From Nymphaea colorata (Eukaryota; Streptophyta; Magnoliopsida; Nymphaeales; Nymphaeaceae), in assembly GCF_008831285.2 (NCBI RefSeq), contig NC_045139.1, positions 17,218,354 through 17,282,353 of the forward strand: DNA of 64,000 nucleotides. The letters run 5' to 3'. Positions 44,802 to 56,769 of the stretch are shown in pieces. Under the pieces are notes generated by a model that made no database searches, was not told the origin of the DNA, and was given only the letters and a program-made list of their open reading frames with translations. How positions within the stretch are numbered: the first letter of the stretch is position 1; each line of letters opens with the position of its first letter. Made by a program: the position numbers and the translations under genes.

Positions 44802-44942
44802 CTTGTTGTGCTTATTTTCAAGTGGTGAGCCTTTAGCTTGCCTTGCGAAGGATGAAGAAGAAGAAAAGAAACAGGAAATTGCAGCCTGAGTATGAGGAAT
44901 ATTTGATGAGCAAAGTCTGAAGACTCTGCTGTGTATATATAG

Positions 44943-46540
44943 AGAAAGGTGAAAGGCGGTAATCTCACAGACATGGTCATTGCTAGATCACATGGTTGTC
45001 AATTGTAGGTTCATCATGACTTGACCCATATGGTCATGTCGCCTTCACTAGTGATTTATAGGCCCACACTCCCCACATTTATTTGAGCAGTCCTAGTTGT
45101 AATCCTCTGCAACAGCCACAGTTTATGGCATATTGGATGTCTAGAAGCGCTTTCACCCTATGTGACTTGCTTTTGACTGTTCTAGAACTTCTCCCGGTCT
45201 ATTCTTCCGTGTTCACCATCTACCATGAGAATTGCAAGGTTCAAATCGGCTGTCTTTTATGTTTTATCTGGTTCACAGGGTAGAGGATAGAATTCAGCAC
45301 AACTTTAAGGCCTCCTTGAATCTCAGCTCGCGATTCGCAAAACCAGAGTTTCACTAAATTCCAATTAAGCGCTAGAAAATATCAAGAATTATTACAATTA
45401 CGGCTGCATTGGAATGTTAGAAATTAAAAAAAACTAGTGCTGCTGGAAGTGGACCAATAGCATATCCTCTTTGAAGGGAGAGAGGAATCCGTAGGGTCTT
45501 GGCGTCCTGGCACTTTGTCCCTAGCAGCTGGAAACAAGGCATGTGCTTGAGCTTAAGAACTTGTTTTGTACCGTTATAGCAGTAGGCCCCTCCATATGAA
45601 AGGAAATGATCTCCTTATTTGCAAGGCCATTCATCGTTTTTCAAACTATGGAACATATCCCTTTATAAAGTTATGGCCTTGGATCAGATGCACATCTACG
45701 ATACACTGGAGAAGGGCTTTTCAATGGGAGAATCATTGGGTAGTCCCACAAGCATTCACATGCTCTTGTCAACAACATATCTTGTGGACTGGATTTCTTA
45801 CTCATACTGAAACTGAATTTAGCTCAAAGGATTTATGTGCTACACAATTATAAGTTTACAGTAAATTCTATTCTGTAATAAATTAAGAACCACAGAATAC
45901 TATGTGCAGGGGGAAGTAGTTTTCATTTGGGCACCCTTTTTGGGTTAGAAACATTCAACCAAAAGCAGATCTGTAACCTAATCAGCTAAATAATTTAGTG
46001 ATCTAAGTCCACATAAACCATAGCTTGAATAAAATTGAATATTGTCTAAGAGAACCTCGGGCCAGCTTTTCCTTGGAATATAGTTTCCATTATTCATGAG
46101 CATGGACTAGAAATGCTGGCCAACCTAAGCCTGAGTCAGGTCAGTCTGGTAACCTATGCTGGGGAGAGAACCAAGTTATGTTTTAGCGTGGGAAAGAATC
46201 TCCTATGGCTAAATTGCTCATGTTAATTGTTAGCAAGAAGTATTTTCAGTACATAATGTCCTTTTTTACATGCTTGGTTACTTTGTACAAAGAGTATGCT
46301 TCTCCTATGGAAAAGCAGATATTGCACAACTGTGAATGGGAGGCCAAACCACCGATGTCACTCACTGGAAAGCGAAAACTGAGAAAGGGAAAAAGAGGGA
46401 GGAAGGATGATCTCAGGTGAATAAACTTCTGGAATGTGATTCTATTTTTATGTGCGATTTATTAACAGAAGGATCTTGGTCTCTTATGTACAAAAGAATG
46501 TGTTCACCCTTTCACAAAATTTAACGGCAATAAGATTTCC
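44943..46540. other. Class I upstream spacer and following module
   Basis: 45000-45800 matches the class I upstream module of other units. 45860-46150 continues the class I to class II spacer (compare 25880-26110). From about 46200 it is unlike the sister spacers and leads to the diverged SAUR at 46541. Confidence 0.5.
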
Positions 46541-46798
46541 CTATGCACATGATACTTGTGGTTTAAGTGCCTGGAAGACAGCTTCATTGCATGGAATGGT
46601 GAGGCCACTGAGATGCTCGAACCCAAACTCCTCTGCTGCTCTCTTTAACAAGCTTTGAAAGGTAGGATTCTTCAAGTACGAAATTGGAGCCACAAACTGT
46701 GTTCTTCTCTCGCCAACATACACAGCAAAGTGACCCTTGGAAACACCAACATCTTGCTTCTTGCCAAGAACAATCTGCAGAGAGCAGATACTCTTCAT
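46541..46798 (-). CDS. SAUR: Diverged SAUR family protein
   Basis: 85 residues with the same architecture but the most divergent intact member of the main array: [24 protein letters not shown] at the start, GERRTQF in place of GESRKRF, APISYL in place of [18 protein letters not shown] and KPQVSCA. It keeps [17 protein letters not shown] and LTIPCNE. The RKR basic patch is lost. The TATA motif is at 46937-46946. The usual GGGATC 3' hairpin is missing. A single-copy class whose place in sister units is a deletion scar. Confidence 0.88.
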   Translation of the reverse strand: MKSICSLQIVLGKKQDVGVSKGHFAVYVGERRTQFVAPISYLKNPTFQSLLKRAAEEFGFEHLSGLTIPCNEAVFQALKPQVSCA

Positions 46799-46949
46799 TT
46801 TGCACCACGTAGCTTCGAATGAGGACTAAACAGCTTTGAATTGTGAAGGAAGAAAAAGATAACAAGAAGCAACAGTTTGTGGATGTGGAGAATTGCACAC
46901 AATTCATTTGATGAATACAGTTGAATGAACAGCTGTCTATATATACACA

Positions 46950-47823
46950 CATAGATAAAAGGAGTTGTATCATTGCTAACTTACATGATTATCTATTGTG
47001 CACCCTCAAGTTGGACATCATGATAACATATGTCCCCTTCATTGCTGATCTCCAGGTCCCAAATGATCTACTGGGGAGAACCGTGCTCAAAGGCTATGCA
47101 ACTTCTAGGTTCTAGTGTTGTATTAACAAGGGAAAAATGCTGTTAGGCTTTATTACAGTACCACTTGGTTGTGTGTCCTCAACATGGCATGTGACGGTAT
47201 TGTCAAATGCAGAGCATCTTGATCACCCTGTCAACTTTCTGCAAAGAGAGAATTCAGCCCATCACCTTTGAAAGAGATGTACCCAATAATTTTGCATGTG
47301 GGCCTCAGTGTTCCACAAATTGGGTGCTATCTCAGCAAAACTATCTATTCGTGGACACTGCTCAAATGAATGTTTAAAATATTAACGAATGAAACTTATA
47401 AGCCACAAATCGATATTGAACAAGAAATCCTTATCTTCTCCCATCTCTTTCAAGTCACAGAAAGCCACTTGATTTTATAGGCGGGTCCTCATGTATATGG
47501 ATGGGAGGGCCATATTGGTCTTCTCTGTAATTTCAGTATGCAAATTTTTCCAATTTATATGGTGCTTCTTTGGAATGAAGTGCTCCATGAATGTACTCGA
47601 AAGTAAAAGAGTTTCTTGCAGGAGAGCAGATGGACAATCATTATTTGGCAAGATGGGACCTTGGCCAACTTGGGGATAACGATGCAAGAGAAACAAGCAC
47701 ATGATAGGGCCATATGAATCACTAGTGATAGCAGAAAGAGCCACTTAACTCAATCTTGGTAGGGCCACATGACGATTCATCATGTCGGCATGCAATAGAA
47801 AACCATGTGATTGAGCAACAACA
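46950..47823. repeat. Divergent spacer module
   Basis: 47185-47690 matches 21995-22470, 50125-50300 and 56945-57310. It is the complete form: here the diverged SAUR still flanks it. Confidence 0.6.
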
Positions 47824-47863
47824 TGTCTCTCAACTTGCAGTTGTTATCTTTCTCTATATATAT
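47824..47863 (+). promoter_or_regulatory. TGTCTC auxin-response motif and TATA box
   Basis: TGTCTC at 47824-47829 and TATATATAT at 47855-47863. Confidence 0.7.
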
Positions 47864-47990
47864 GAAGCAGAGCCTTCAAACTTGCTCATCAAATCAGCTG
47901 TTCAGAATCCTCAACATACTCATACTCAATTGCTACTTCTCCTTCAGAAGGAAAAGTCACTTGGTTGCTGATTCAAGTTACAGTTCAAAA

Positions 47991-48248
47991 ATGATGAGCA
48001 TTCGCCTTCCACTGTCAGTTCTTGCCAAGAAACAAGTGTCTGCTGTCCCCAAGGGGCACTTTGCAGTCTACGTCGGTGAGAGCCGAAAGAGGTTTGTGAT
48101 TCCAACATCCTACTTGAAGAATCCTACCTTTCAAGCATTGCTAAGAAGAGCAGAAGAGGAGTTTGGCTTTAAGCATCACAGTGGCCTCACAATTCCATGC
48201 AATGAAGATGCCTTCCGAGCACTCACAGAACAAATGGCATGTACATAG
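47991..48248 (+). CDS. SAUR: SAUR family protein, plus-strand class
   Basis: 85 residues reading KKQVSAVPKGHF, with GESRKRF, GFKHHSGL (E61K) and EQMACT. The frame is open upstream to 47811, across the TATA box, so the MMSIRL start is used. The hairpin GGGATCAAAGTCCC is at 48306-48319. A GT run lies near 48421-48438. Confidence 0.92.
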   Translation: MMSIRLPLSVLAKKQVSAVPKGHFAVYVGESRKRFVIPTSYLKNPTFQALLRRAEEEFGFKHHSGLTIPCNEDAFRALTEQMACT

Positions 48249-48319
48249 GGGAAACCCACCAAAATCAATTTTGTCGATTTTGTTTTGCTCTCCCTTTGTA
48301 TATATGGGATCAAAGTCCC

Positions 48320-49524
48320 ACTGTCACCACATTACAAATAGAAATGCAATCAGCAGCAGAACTTTATAGCCTCAGAATTTATTCTCTTTCTGCTTTTTAA
48401 CCACTTTATGATGAACAATCTGTGTGTGTGTGTGTGTCTGTGTCTTATGGTCACCAAGAAGATGAACCGTCACAAGTTTGAGGCTTATGGCAAGATGTAA
48501 AATTTGCAAATGCTTTCCTATGGGCAAAGCAAACCTCAAATATTTGTAATATGTGAAAATTGAACATGATTATCATAAATAAGTCAAGCGATAGGTATAT
48601 TGAAAATCATTTGCTCAATGAGAATTCTGGATGAATTTGGCTTGGTGATCATAAGAGCATCTTCATGTGGAACGAACGTGAGAACTGAGAATTTGTGAAA
48701 GTTGTGTCATACGGAGCCAGTGGCCCCTCAAGAATACCGATTCAAAATTTTGCTGAAATTTATTCTCCCTCACAATACTGATAAAGCCTAAATGAAAACG
48801 AATGCCGTTAGTTGTTTAGGAAAAACCGCTCTAGCTTAGATTTTGAAGATTAATTGTAATTTTATTTGAAATACTATGTTAATCGTTCCAAGAAAGCGTT
48901 CCAATCACTTTCAAGGGTTATACTCGTTTAAAATAGTTTTTAACATGCTTTGGAAAATGGGAGAGCGCATAGATTTGAAAAAACAAGTAAAAATGCTGGC
49001 AACACAGCGTCGCAAATCTCACATACATCTTTCTAGATCCTCGAGCAGGTCTATGTGACGGCCACTGCCCTGCAACCTATCTATTTGGCGAAGTTGCTCT
49101 GCGTCGTCATCTGGAAGAAGATTCCACAAGTAGGACTGTAAGATACGATACTACCAATACAGCTAAGGATTTCTCCAGCTCGTTCAAAATTCTCGCCTCC
49201 AACACCATTGTGGAAAAATTATGCGATGGAATTCAGGTTTAGTTTTCGCTGTACTGCGTTCTAATTAAAAAAAAAAAAGTTGTAAGGCCGTCGAGTCATC
49301 CATTCTAAGATCTGCCAACATCGTGCTTGCTTGTCTACTTTGCCTGATGTACAAGTGAGGTGGAGGATCTGCGGAGAGAGAGAGGGAGACAGAAATAGAG
49401 ACAGAGAGTTTCTCTGAAGTAATTGTATTCATTTTTGTGATTGGTAACGATGGGATTTTGATCCCTTTATATACAGAACAATATATTCAGCTCTAAACCA
49501 AAAATGGGTGATGATTTGCTTCAT
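48320..49524. other. Tail-to-tail spacer
   Basis: Shortened form of the spacer: a GT run, about 250 bp of module, then the pre-class-I module (about 48990-49350) and an impure GA tract near 49374-49408. No gene is seen. Confidence 0.5.
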
Positions 49525-49782
49525 CTATGCACATGCCATTTGTGCTGTGAATGATTGGAAGACCTCTTCATTGCATGGAATTGTGAGGCCACTGTGATGC
49601 TCGAAACCGAACTCCTCTTCTGCTTTTCTTAGCAATGCTTGGAAGGTTGGATTCTTCAAGTAGGATGTTGGAATCACAAACCGCTTTCGGCTTTCGCCCA
49701 CATACACAGCAAAATGCCCCTTAGGGACGCCAGCTGCCAGTTTCTTGGCAAGAATTGGAAGAGGCAGGCGGATGCTCATCAT
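49525..49782 (-). CDS. SAUR: SAUR family protein, class I
   Basis: 85 residues with S9P, Q15L and D73E relative to the 213 protein. The TATA motif is at 49926-49935. The 3' hairpin GGGATTTTGATCCC is at 49452-49465. It is head-to-head with 50610 across a short spacer. Confidence 0.92.
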   Translation of the reverse strand: MMSIRLPLPILAKKLAAGVPKGHFAVYVGESRKRFVIPTSYLKNPTFQALLRKAEEEFGFEHHSGLTIPCNEEVFQSFTAQMACA

Positions 49783-49935
49783 CTTGTTGACTTTCGCTTG
49801 AAGTGGTGATCCTTTAGCTTTGCCTTGTGAAGGATGAAGAAGAAAAGAAACAGGAATACGCTGCTTGAGTATGAGGAATATTGAGAGTCGGTGATTTGAT
49901 GAGTAGAGTCTGAAGGCTCTGCCGTGTATATATAG

Positions 49936-50419
49936 AGAAAGGTGAATGGTGGTAATCTCACAGACATGTCATTGCAAAATCACATGGTTGTCAATTATAG
50001 GTTCATCATGACTTGACCCATATGGTCATGTCCCCTTCACTAGTGATTTACAGATTTACAGGCCCACACTCCCCACATTTATTTGAGCAGTCCTAGTTGT
50101 AATGCTCTGCAACAGCATTTGACATGGCATGTGATGGTCTTGTCAAGTGCAGCGTTTCTCTCATAGCCATGTTAACTTTCTGCAAAGAGAAACAATTCAG
50201 CCCAATCGATAGTGAACAAGAAATCCTTGTCCCATCTCTTTGAAGTCACAGAAAGCCACTTGATTTTGTAGGTGGGTCCTCATGTTTATGGCAAGCACAT
50301 GGTAGGGACATATGAATCGCTAGTGGTAGCAGAATCAACCACTCAACTCAGTCATGTAGGCCATATGAATAACAAGTGAAAGAAGCAGCGACAGACATCC
50401 ATGTGGTTGAGCAATAACA
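49936..50419. repeat. Short divergent spacer with deletion scar
   Basis: The class I upstream sequence joins the divergent module at about 50113 (after CTCTGCAACAGC), so the diverged-SAUR gene seen at 46541 is absent here. The same joint is at 21980 and 56940. Confidence 0.6.
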
Positions 50420-50452
50420 TGTCTCTTAGCTTGCAGTTGTTATCTTTATATA
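50420..50452 (+). promoter_or_regulatory. TGTCTC auxin-response motif and TATA box
   Basis: TGTCTC at 50420-50425 and TATATA at 50447-50452. Confidence 0.7.
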
Positions 50453-50609
50453 GAGGAAGCAGAGCCTTCAAACTTCGTTCATCACATTAGCTGTTCAGAA
50501 TCCTCAACATACTACCAGTCGATTACTTCTTCCTTCCAATCCTAATCATCTTCTTTATCCTTCAGAAGAAAAAGTCCCTTGGTTGCTAATTCAAGTTAGC
50601 TGTTCAAAA

Positions 50610-50867
50610 ATGATGAGCATTCGCCTGCCACTATCAGTTATTGCCAAGAAACAAGCAGCTCCTGTCCCGAAGGGGCACTTCGCAGTTTACGTTGGCGACA
50701 GCCGAAAGAGGTTTGTGATTCCAACATCCTACTTGAACAATCCTACCTTTCAAGCATTGCTGAGAAGAGCAGAGGAGGAGTTTGGCTTTGAGCATCACAG
50801 TGGCCTCACAATTCCATGCAATGAAGATGCCTTCCGAGCACTCACAGCACAAATGGCATGTGCATAG
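50610..50867 (+). CDS. SAUR: SAUR family protein, plus-strand class
   Basis: 85 residues reading SVIAKKQAAPVPKGHF (L11I) with GDSRKRF and YLNNPTF. Closest relative is 57614. An in-frame ATG at 50583 would add 9 residues. The hairpin GGGATCAAAGTCCC is at 50927-50940, followed by ATTACAAATAGAAATAC. Confidence 0.92.
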   Translation: MMSIRLPLSVIAKKQAAPVPKGHFAVYVGDSRKRFVIPTSYLNNPTFQALLRRAEEEFGFEHHSGLTIPCNEDAFRALTAQMACA

Positions 50868-50940
50868 AGGAAGCCAACCAAAATAAATTGTCAATTTTGT
50901 GTATTCTCCTCCCTTTGTGTATATATGGGATCAAAGTCCC

Positions 50941-53130
50941 ACTGTTACCAAATTACAAATAGAAATACAATCAGTTAGCAAAAATTTATAGCATCAGCAC
51001 TTTTTCTCTGTCGCTTTGCAACGACTCATGAAAAACAGTCACTTTATAGCCTCAGCACTTTTTCTGAAGTTATTGAAAACCAGAACATGGCCTGTGGACA
51101 TTTTCATTTTTCTGTACTTCAAAATAGTGACCGAAAATCCTAATCTCACTAAATTGCCATGTAAGTGTAACAAAATGAAGTAAAATATGTTTCTATAAAT
51201 AATGTAAATGTTTAAGTAATAGAACATGGAATCATATATTGGGTGGTACATTCACAGAACGCAAAAAGCAGAACACATATGTTGGTCACTGGACAACAAC
51301 TCGCTTTGTACTATTAAGTATGAGCTCCAAATTAAAGGAGATGGGTTGCTCGCCTTTGAAGATGGAAACAATCAATTCTTCAGCTGTCGAACAGAATTTG
51401 GAAATCCAGTTTCACATACTTATCCCTGTGGGGCTCCGGTCGGTACAGCATGGAGAAGGGACGCACATCAGGACTGTTATTGCAGAGAGCTTAATAAGAA
51501 CCCATATGCCCCTCTAAGATCATTTCTTTTGCAGTCGGCTGCCCATAATGCCTAATTTATTTTAATATTAGATTGAAAGTTTAATCTCCTATTAATGATG
51601 GTAAGAGATCATCGAGGATTTTTTTAAAGGGTTATTAAGTGATTGGTTGTCCTTGTACCTATCCTTTTTAGGTTTCTGAAAGAAACTGCTAAGGGGCTAG
51701 TTGAAATCCACCAAACCAGGCGCACAAATTCAGTGTAGTAGTGGACCAGGTTGTTATTATGATTTTCATAATCAATAATAATATTGTATTTTACTGCAGA
51801 ACATAGCTGCGATGAAGTTACAAGGTTCCACTGTATACTTAAAGATGGAAGGCCCAAGTTGTTTGGGTACTGTTTCTGAGTTGATTCAGTGCAGCTTAAG
51901 CCCAAAAAAGCACTCTGATCAAGAAGTTTGCGACATAAAACAATAAAGTTGATCTAATTATCCACATTTCAATCCAACAAAATCAGGGATAGCTGACATA
52001 GGTGAACTATCACAGTTCAGCCCTGCAGCAGTTTCCGCCGCTACAACTTGCCGATGTATGATTTGAATAGTTTATGACAGGCGATGTTGCTCAATTGATC
52101 GACAAATTCAAAATTCTTTACTTGATTCATTTCTTTCCTTTGCCAAATAATGACATATTAATTGTCCGTAAAAGCAAATACGTGAAATGGCAGTTTTCTT
52201 GGTAAGCGGAAAACGTATCAGAGAATCAGAGATGAACGGCCGAAGGAAGCAAAAAGAAGCAACTGAAAATAAAAACCAAAAAGAGAGGTAGTGAGTTGAT
52301 GTTAATAAATTATTTGATTGAGATCCCATCATGTATAGGAATCACAAACTTTGGTCCTCAAGAAAACTGATTGAAAATTGTGTTGAAATTCAATTTTCCC
52401 TCTCTATACTGATGAAGCCTAGTCGGAAATGGATGCATTTAGTTATTTAGAGAAACTCTGTATCTGAGAATGTGAAGATCAATTGTAATTTTATTTGACA
52501 TACGCGGCCTATTGTTCGCAGAAAGCTTTCCGATCACTTTTGATGGTTGTAGTCATATAAAATAAGTGTTTCTAAAATTTTCATAACCAATTTGTGAATT
52601 TCTTTGTTCTGATACTTTCTGAAATTGGCAGAGCGGCTAGATTTCAAAAAATAATTAAAATTGCCGGACAACACATCATGAAGAAACCTAATATATATGA
52701 CGGCCACTGCGCTGCAGGCTATTTATTCTGTGAAGCTGCTCTGCGTCATCATAAGAAAATTTCTCCAGGAGGCATATATGGCAGGATGCTACTAATACGG
52801 CTAAGGATTCCTCTGGCCTTCGATACTGGTGCGGGAAAATTTGCTCAAACGAATTCATGTTCGGATTTCGATGGACTGCCTTCTAAGAAAAAATATGTTA
52901 TATTGCCATCGAATCATTCCATTCTAGCATCTACCAAGATGCCCGGTAATCGTCTACTTTACCTGATGCACGAGAGAAGTGGAGGAACTGCAGGGAGGGA
53001 GAGAGAGAGAGAGCCTTGTGAAAATAAATTGTATTGATTTTTGTGATTGGTAATGGTGGGATTTTGATCCCTTTATATACAGAACAATATATTGAGATCT
53101 AAACCAAAATTGGATGATGATTTGATTCCT
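50941..53130. other. Long tail-to-tail spacer with a decayed solo LTR
   Basis: 51430-51930 is the plus-strand 3'-distal module, interrupted by the LTR at about 51567. 52090-52440 is the hydrophobic-frame module. 52690-52980 is the pre-class-I module. A 109-codon open frame at 51226-51555 is not conserved in sister spacers. Confidence 0.5.
51567..51758 (+). mobile_element. Decayed solo LTR of the same TRIM family
   Basis: Aligns with the 191-bp LTR at 18944 along its length: CCTTTTTAGG, AAACTGCTA.GGG, CCAAACCAGG and GGTTGTTAT blocks occur in the same order and spacing. It has many substitutions and no partner LTR or interior. It interrupts a spacer module that is continuous at 23390 and 38360. 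An old insertion reduced by LTR-LTR recombination fits. Confidence 0.75.
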
Positions 53131-53388
53131 CTATGCACATGCCATTTGTGCTGTGAATGATTGGAAGACGTCTTCATTGCATGGAATTGTGAGGCCATTG
53201 TGATGCTCGAAACCGAACTCCTCTTCTGCTGTTCTTAGCATTGTTTGGAAGGTAGGATTCTTCAAGTAGGATGTTGGAATCACAAACCGCTTTCGGCTCT
53301 CGCCCACATAGACAGCAAAATGCTTCTTAGGCACGCCAACTGCCTGCTTCTTGGCAAGAATTGAAAGGGGCAGGCGAAAGCTCATCAT
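53131..53388 (-). CDS. SAUR: SAUR family protein, class I (diverged)
   Basis: 85 residues, with MMSFRLPL at the start (I4F), A17V, PKKHF in place of PKGHF (G22K), FQTMLRTAEEEF (A49T, L50M, K53T) and S64N. G22K affects a residue that is glycine in all other intact copies. The promoter region differs from other class I genes (TATATA at 53537-53542). The hairpin GGGATTTTGATCCC is at 53058-53071. Confidence 0.88.
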   Translation of the reverse strand: MMSFRLPLSILAKKQAVGVPKKHFAVYVGESRKRFVIPTSYLKNPTFQTMLRTAEEEFGFEHHNGLTIPCNEDVFQSFTAQMACA

Positions 53389-53576
53389 TTTTGGGTCTTT
53401 ACTCTGAAATAATCAGTGAATCTTCTTTTCTGAAGGCAGGGCAAACGGCTTGCAAAATAAATAAGAAGAGGCAATGGAATATGTGATGGACTGAGGGTAG
53501 CTGGTTTGATAGGAAACGTCTGAATATATTCCTTCTTATATACAGAGAAGGAGAAGATGCGAAAGGCATGAGACAA

Positions 53577-56355
53577 GTTTTCTGCTAGATCACGTGGTTG
53601 TCTGGCCGCCGCACTCCCTCATCATGAATGCAAGCATACGTGCATGCCCCCCTTCGCCATCGATTCATAGACCCTACCACGATACAGCAGGTGGCTCCAG
53701 TCCCTACATCTATTATCACTATGATCTTCACCATGAAACACCTTATCTCAAGTACATGAGGCCGTCCATTTTACAGTTGATTAGGTACCATGGTCATGCT
53801 TTAGAACATGGCATGTGATCATCTTGTGAATACAGTGTCTTATTCTTGACTATGCTGATTTTCCACCAAACATCAAAATGTTCATGCCACCTCTTCAAAC
53901 AGCAGGCACAAACAATAATCTTCAGTGGCCATATCTTGAATGCTCCATTTGGTGCGTCCCAAATTTGTCAGCTACTTAGCTGTGCATGCAAGAGAAGCTA
54001 TTCACAAGCCACAGATGATGAACCAGTGAGTACCTCACATGGTACTCACTTGGTCAGCTTTCCAACCTAACAGGCAGCAGGCTGCACATGGGCATCCTTC
54101 AATGTGGCGGCGCACTGTTTGAGACAGTTGATAAGGATGTCTTGGAAACAGCCATATACTAATGACCGATGGAAACTTGTCGTCCTGTTATACTTGGTAT
54201 GTACTAATTTCTTTTGTTCTCTTTCAGTGGTCTGTGCTCTGTAATCTGTATAACTTCATTGGGATTCAACAGGTGCTTCATCAAGGTTTCTTTTCTCCGT
54301 CATCTTCCGTATCTTGTGTGGCTTTTTCTTATCAGAACTATGGGTTGACTACTCCATTCGGTTGTTCAGATTTTTGCCTAATATTTTAAAGAAAACAATT
54401 GGCACCATTAATCCCTTCGGTTAAGTACTCATCGTAAACATCCTTGGCAATCATTGTTTTTATATCATTTTGTCGGCTTTCTTTCTCCTTCATGCCCAGC
54501 TGTTATTTTTTTCCATCTTTTATTTTCTACTCCTTAGTAACTTGTACTCTTCATTTCTGTTTAAGTAGAGTGTTTGGATGACAGCCCAAAACCAGGTTTT
54601 TGGAGTGTTTTGGTGCTATCAAGATTCAAAACTTAGTTTAAGAAAAACTCAGTTTGACGAAACCTGGTTTTGTAAAAGGAAGTAAAAGACTTAGCGCCCC
54701 TTAGGTTACTCAAAAACCAGGTTTTGGATGTGTCCCTAAACAAAAAAAGAACAAGGTTTTTAAAACTCATTTAAAAACTTAGTTCTCATGAAACCAAGTT
54801 TTCAAAAAACTAGATTAGATGTAGGTGTCATCCAAACGCCCCCTAAAATTTTGGAGCTTTGTGGCTTTCTTATTCTGTTCTTAAAAGACAACTAAAATCA
54901 GGGTATTGCTGAAAATCCAAATTATTATAACCATGAGTCATGTGAAGCATATGGAACGATGACCATTGGATTGCTAAAACATACTTCTAATTTCTACTTT
55001 TTCGTTTCTTTTTTCATCCTGCGGCATTTGAGCCCTACCTCTCTCTCTCTCTCTCTCTCTAGAGATCACCACAAATAGTTAAGTCGTCCTAGTAATTTAA
55101 TTTTGATAATGTTCTGTTCTCACTCTTTGGTTCTATCTGAAGTACTCACAGAAGTAATGGGTTATTCTAAGTTCGGCTTTATATTTGTGTTGAGAATTCC
55201 ATATTTGTTTCTAATTCAGCGGAAGTGAAGGACTTTGCTTATTAAATAGACAAAACAAAATGAGTAAATGGATGGTCGGCCCTGGGCTGGCCCGAGCCCA
55301 ACTTTGAATCGTGCCTGGCCAGCCCGGTGTTCATCCCCAGTTTTAGTTTCCCATAAAAGCAAATATGGAAAAATGTCAGTCTCTTTTATGACAGAAAAAC
55401 ATAACTTTGAATTGAAGATGGATAGCAGAAGGAATCTGAAAGGATAAGCAGCAGAAAATAAAAACCAAAATGAGAAATAATTAGTTGATGCTAATAGATC
55501 ATTGGATTGGGATCCCGTCATGTCTAGGAATCTCAAACTTTTGCCCACAAGAATACCCATTCAAAATTTAAGTGCTGAACTTCATCCTTCCTCTCAAATA
55601 CTGATAAAGCCTAAATGGAAACGGATGCCTTTGGTTATTTAGGAAGAAGACGCTGTGGATGAGATTTTGAAGATTAATTGTAACTTCATTTGAAATACGC
55701 TGTTAATCGCTCCTAGAAAGCTGGACAATCACTTTTGAGGGTTATACTCGCTTAAAATAATTTTTTTCGTTTTTAATTTCCTAAACCAATTGTGTATCTC
55801 ATTCTGATACTTTTGAAAGTGGGAGAGTGGTTAGATTTAAAAAACACAACAAAAAACGCTGGGTAACACAGTGCGTTCAAATCTCACATACACATTTCTA
55901 GTTCCTAATAATCTCGGACAAGTCTATCCGACGGCCACTGCGCTGCAGCCTATCTATTTGGGGAAGTTGCTCTGCGTCGTCATCTGGAAGAAATTTCTCA
56001 AGTAGGCCTCTAAGAAGCGACGCTACCAATGCAGCCAAGGAAAAACTGCACAGTGGAATTCAGGTTTGGATTTCGCTGGACTGCACTCTAAGAAAAAAAA
56101 TGTTGTATGGCAGTCGAGTCATCCATTCTAAGATCTGGCACCATCTCTACTCTGCTTAATGTACGAGTAAAGTGGAGGATCTGCGAGAAGAGAGAGAGAG
56201 ACAGACAGACAGAAACGGAGACAGAAAGAGAGACATGGAGCTTTTCTGAAGTAATAGTATTGACTTCTGTGATTGGTATAATGGGATTTAGAACCCTTTA
56301 TATACATCAAAACATATTCAGCTCTAAACCAAAATTGGATGTTGATTTGATCCCT
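53577..56355. other. Long spacer, partly unique
   Basis: 53590-55200 shows no SAUR and little match to other spacers; it contains the MITE-like element at 54566-54846 and a CT run near 55038-55062. From about 55330 it is the hydrophobic-frame module and then the pre-class-I module (55880-56160). No gene can be supported. Confidence 0.45.
54566..54846. mobile_element. MITE-like element (hAT-type ends)
   Basis: Terminal inverted repeats GTTTGGATGACA (54572-54583) and TGTCATCCAAAC (54826-54837), extended on the right by GCCCCCTA. The interior is AT-rich with repeated AAACCAGGTTT palindromes and no coding frame. Ends like this (GGGGGCGTTTGGATGACA) are common in plant hAT-derived MITEs. An 8-bp target duplication could not be fixed by eye. 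Confidence 0.65.
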
Positions 56356-56613
56356 CTATGCACATGCCATTTGTGCTGTGAATGATTGGAAGACGACTTC
56401 ATTGCATGGAATTGTGAGGCCATTGTGATGATCGAAACCGAACTCCTCTTCTGCTCTTTTAAGCAATGATTGGAAGGTAGGATTCTTCAAGTAGGATGTT
56501 GGAATCACAAACCGCTTTCGGCTCTCGCCCACATACACAACAAAATGCCCCTTAGGGACGGAAGCTGCCTGATTCTTGGCCAGAATTGAAAGAGGCAGGC
56601 GAATGCTCATCAT
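56356..56613 (-). CDS. SAUR: SAUR family protein, class I
   Basis: 85 residues with K14N (AKNQAAS), G18S, A25V (HFVVYVG), A49[11 protein letters not shown] (R52K, K53R, E61D), S64N and D73V. The last change is in the PCNED motif. An in-frame ATG at 56679 adds 22 leader residues. The TATA motif is at 56760-56769. The hairpin is a weaker variant, GGGATTTAGAACCC (56283-56296). Confidence 0.9.
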   Translation of the reverse strand: MMSIRLPLSILAKNQAASVPKGHFVVYVGESRKRFVIPTSYLKNPTFQSLLKRAEEEFGFDHHNGLTIPCNEVVFQSFTAQMACA

Positions 56614-56769
56614 CTTGTTGTGCTTATCTTGGAGTAGTGATCTTTTAGCTTTGCCTTGTGGAAGGATGAAGAGAAGCAAAGAAACAGGAATATGCAGCTT
56701 GAGTATGAGGAGTATTGAGACTCGGTGATTTGCTGAGCAAAGTCTGAAGGCTCCGCTGTGTATATATAG

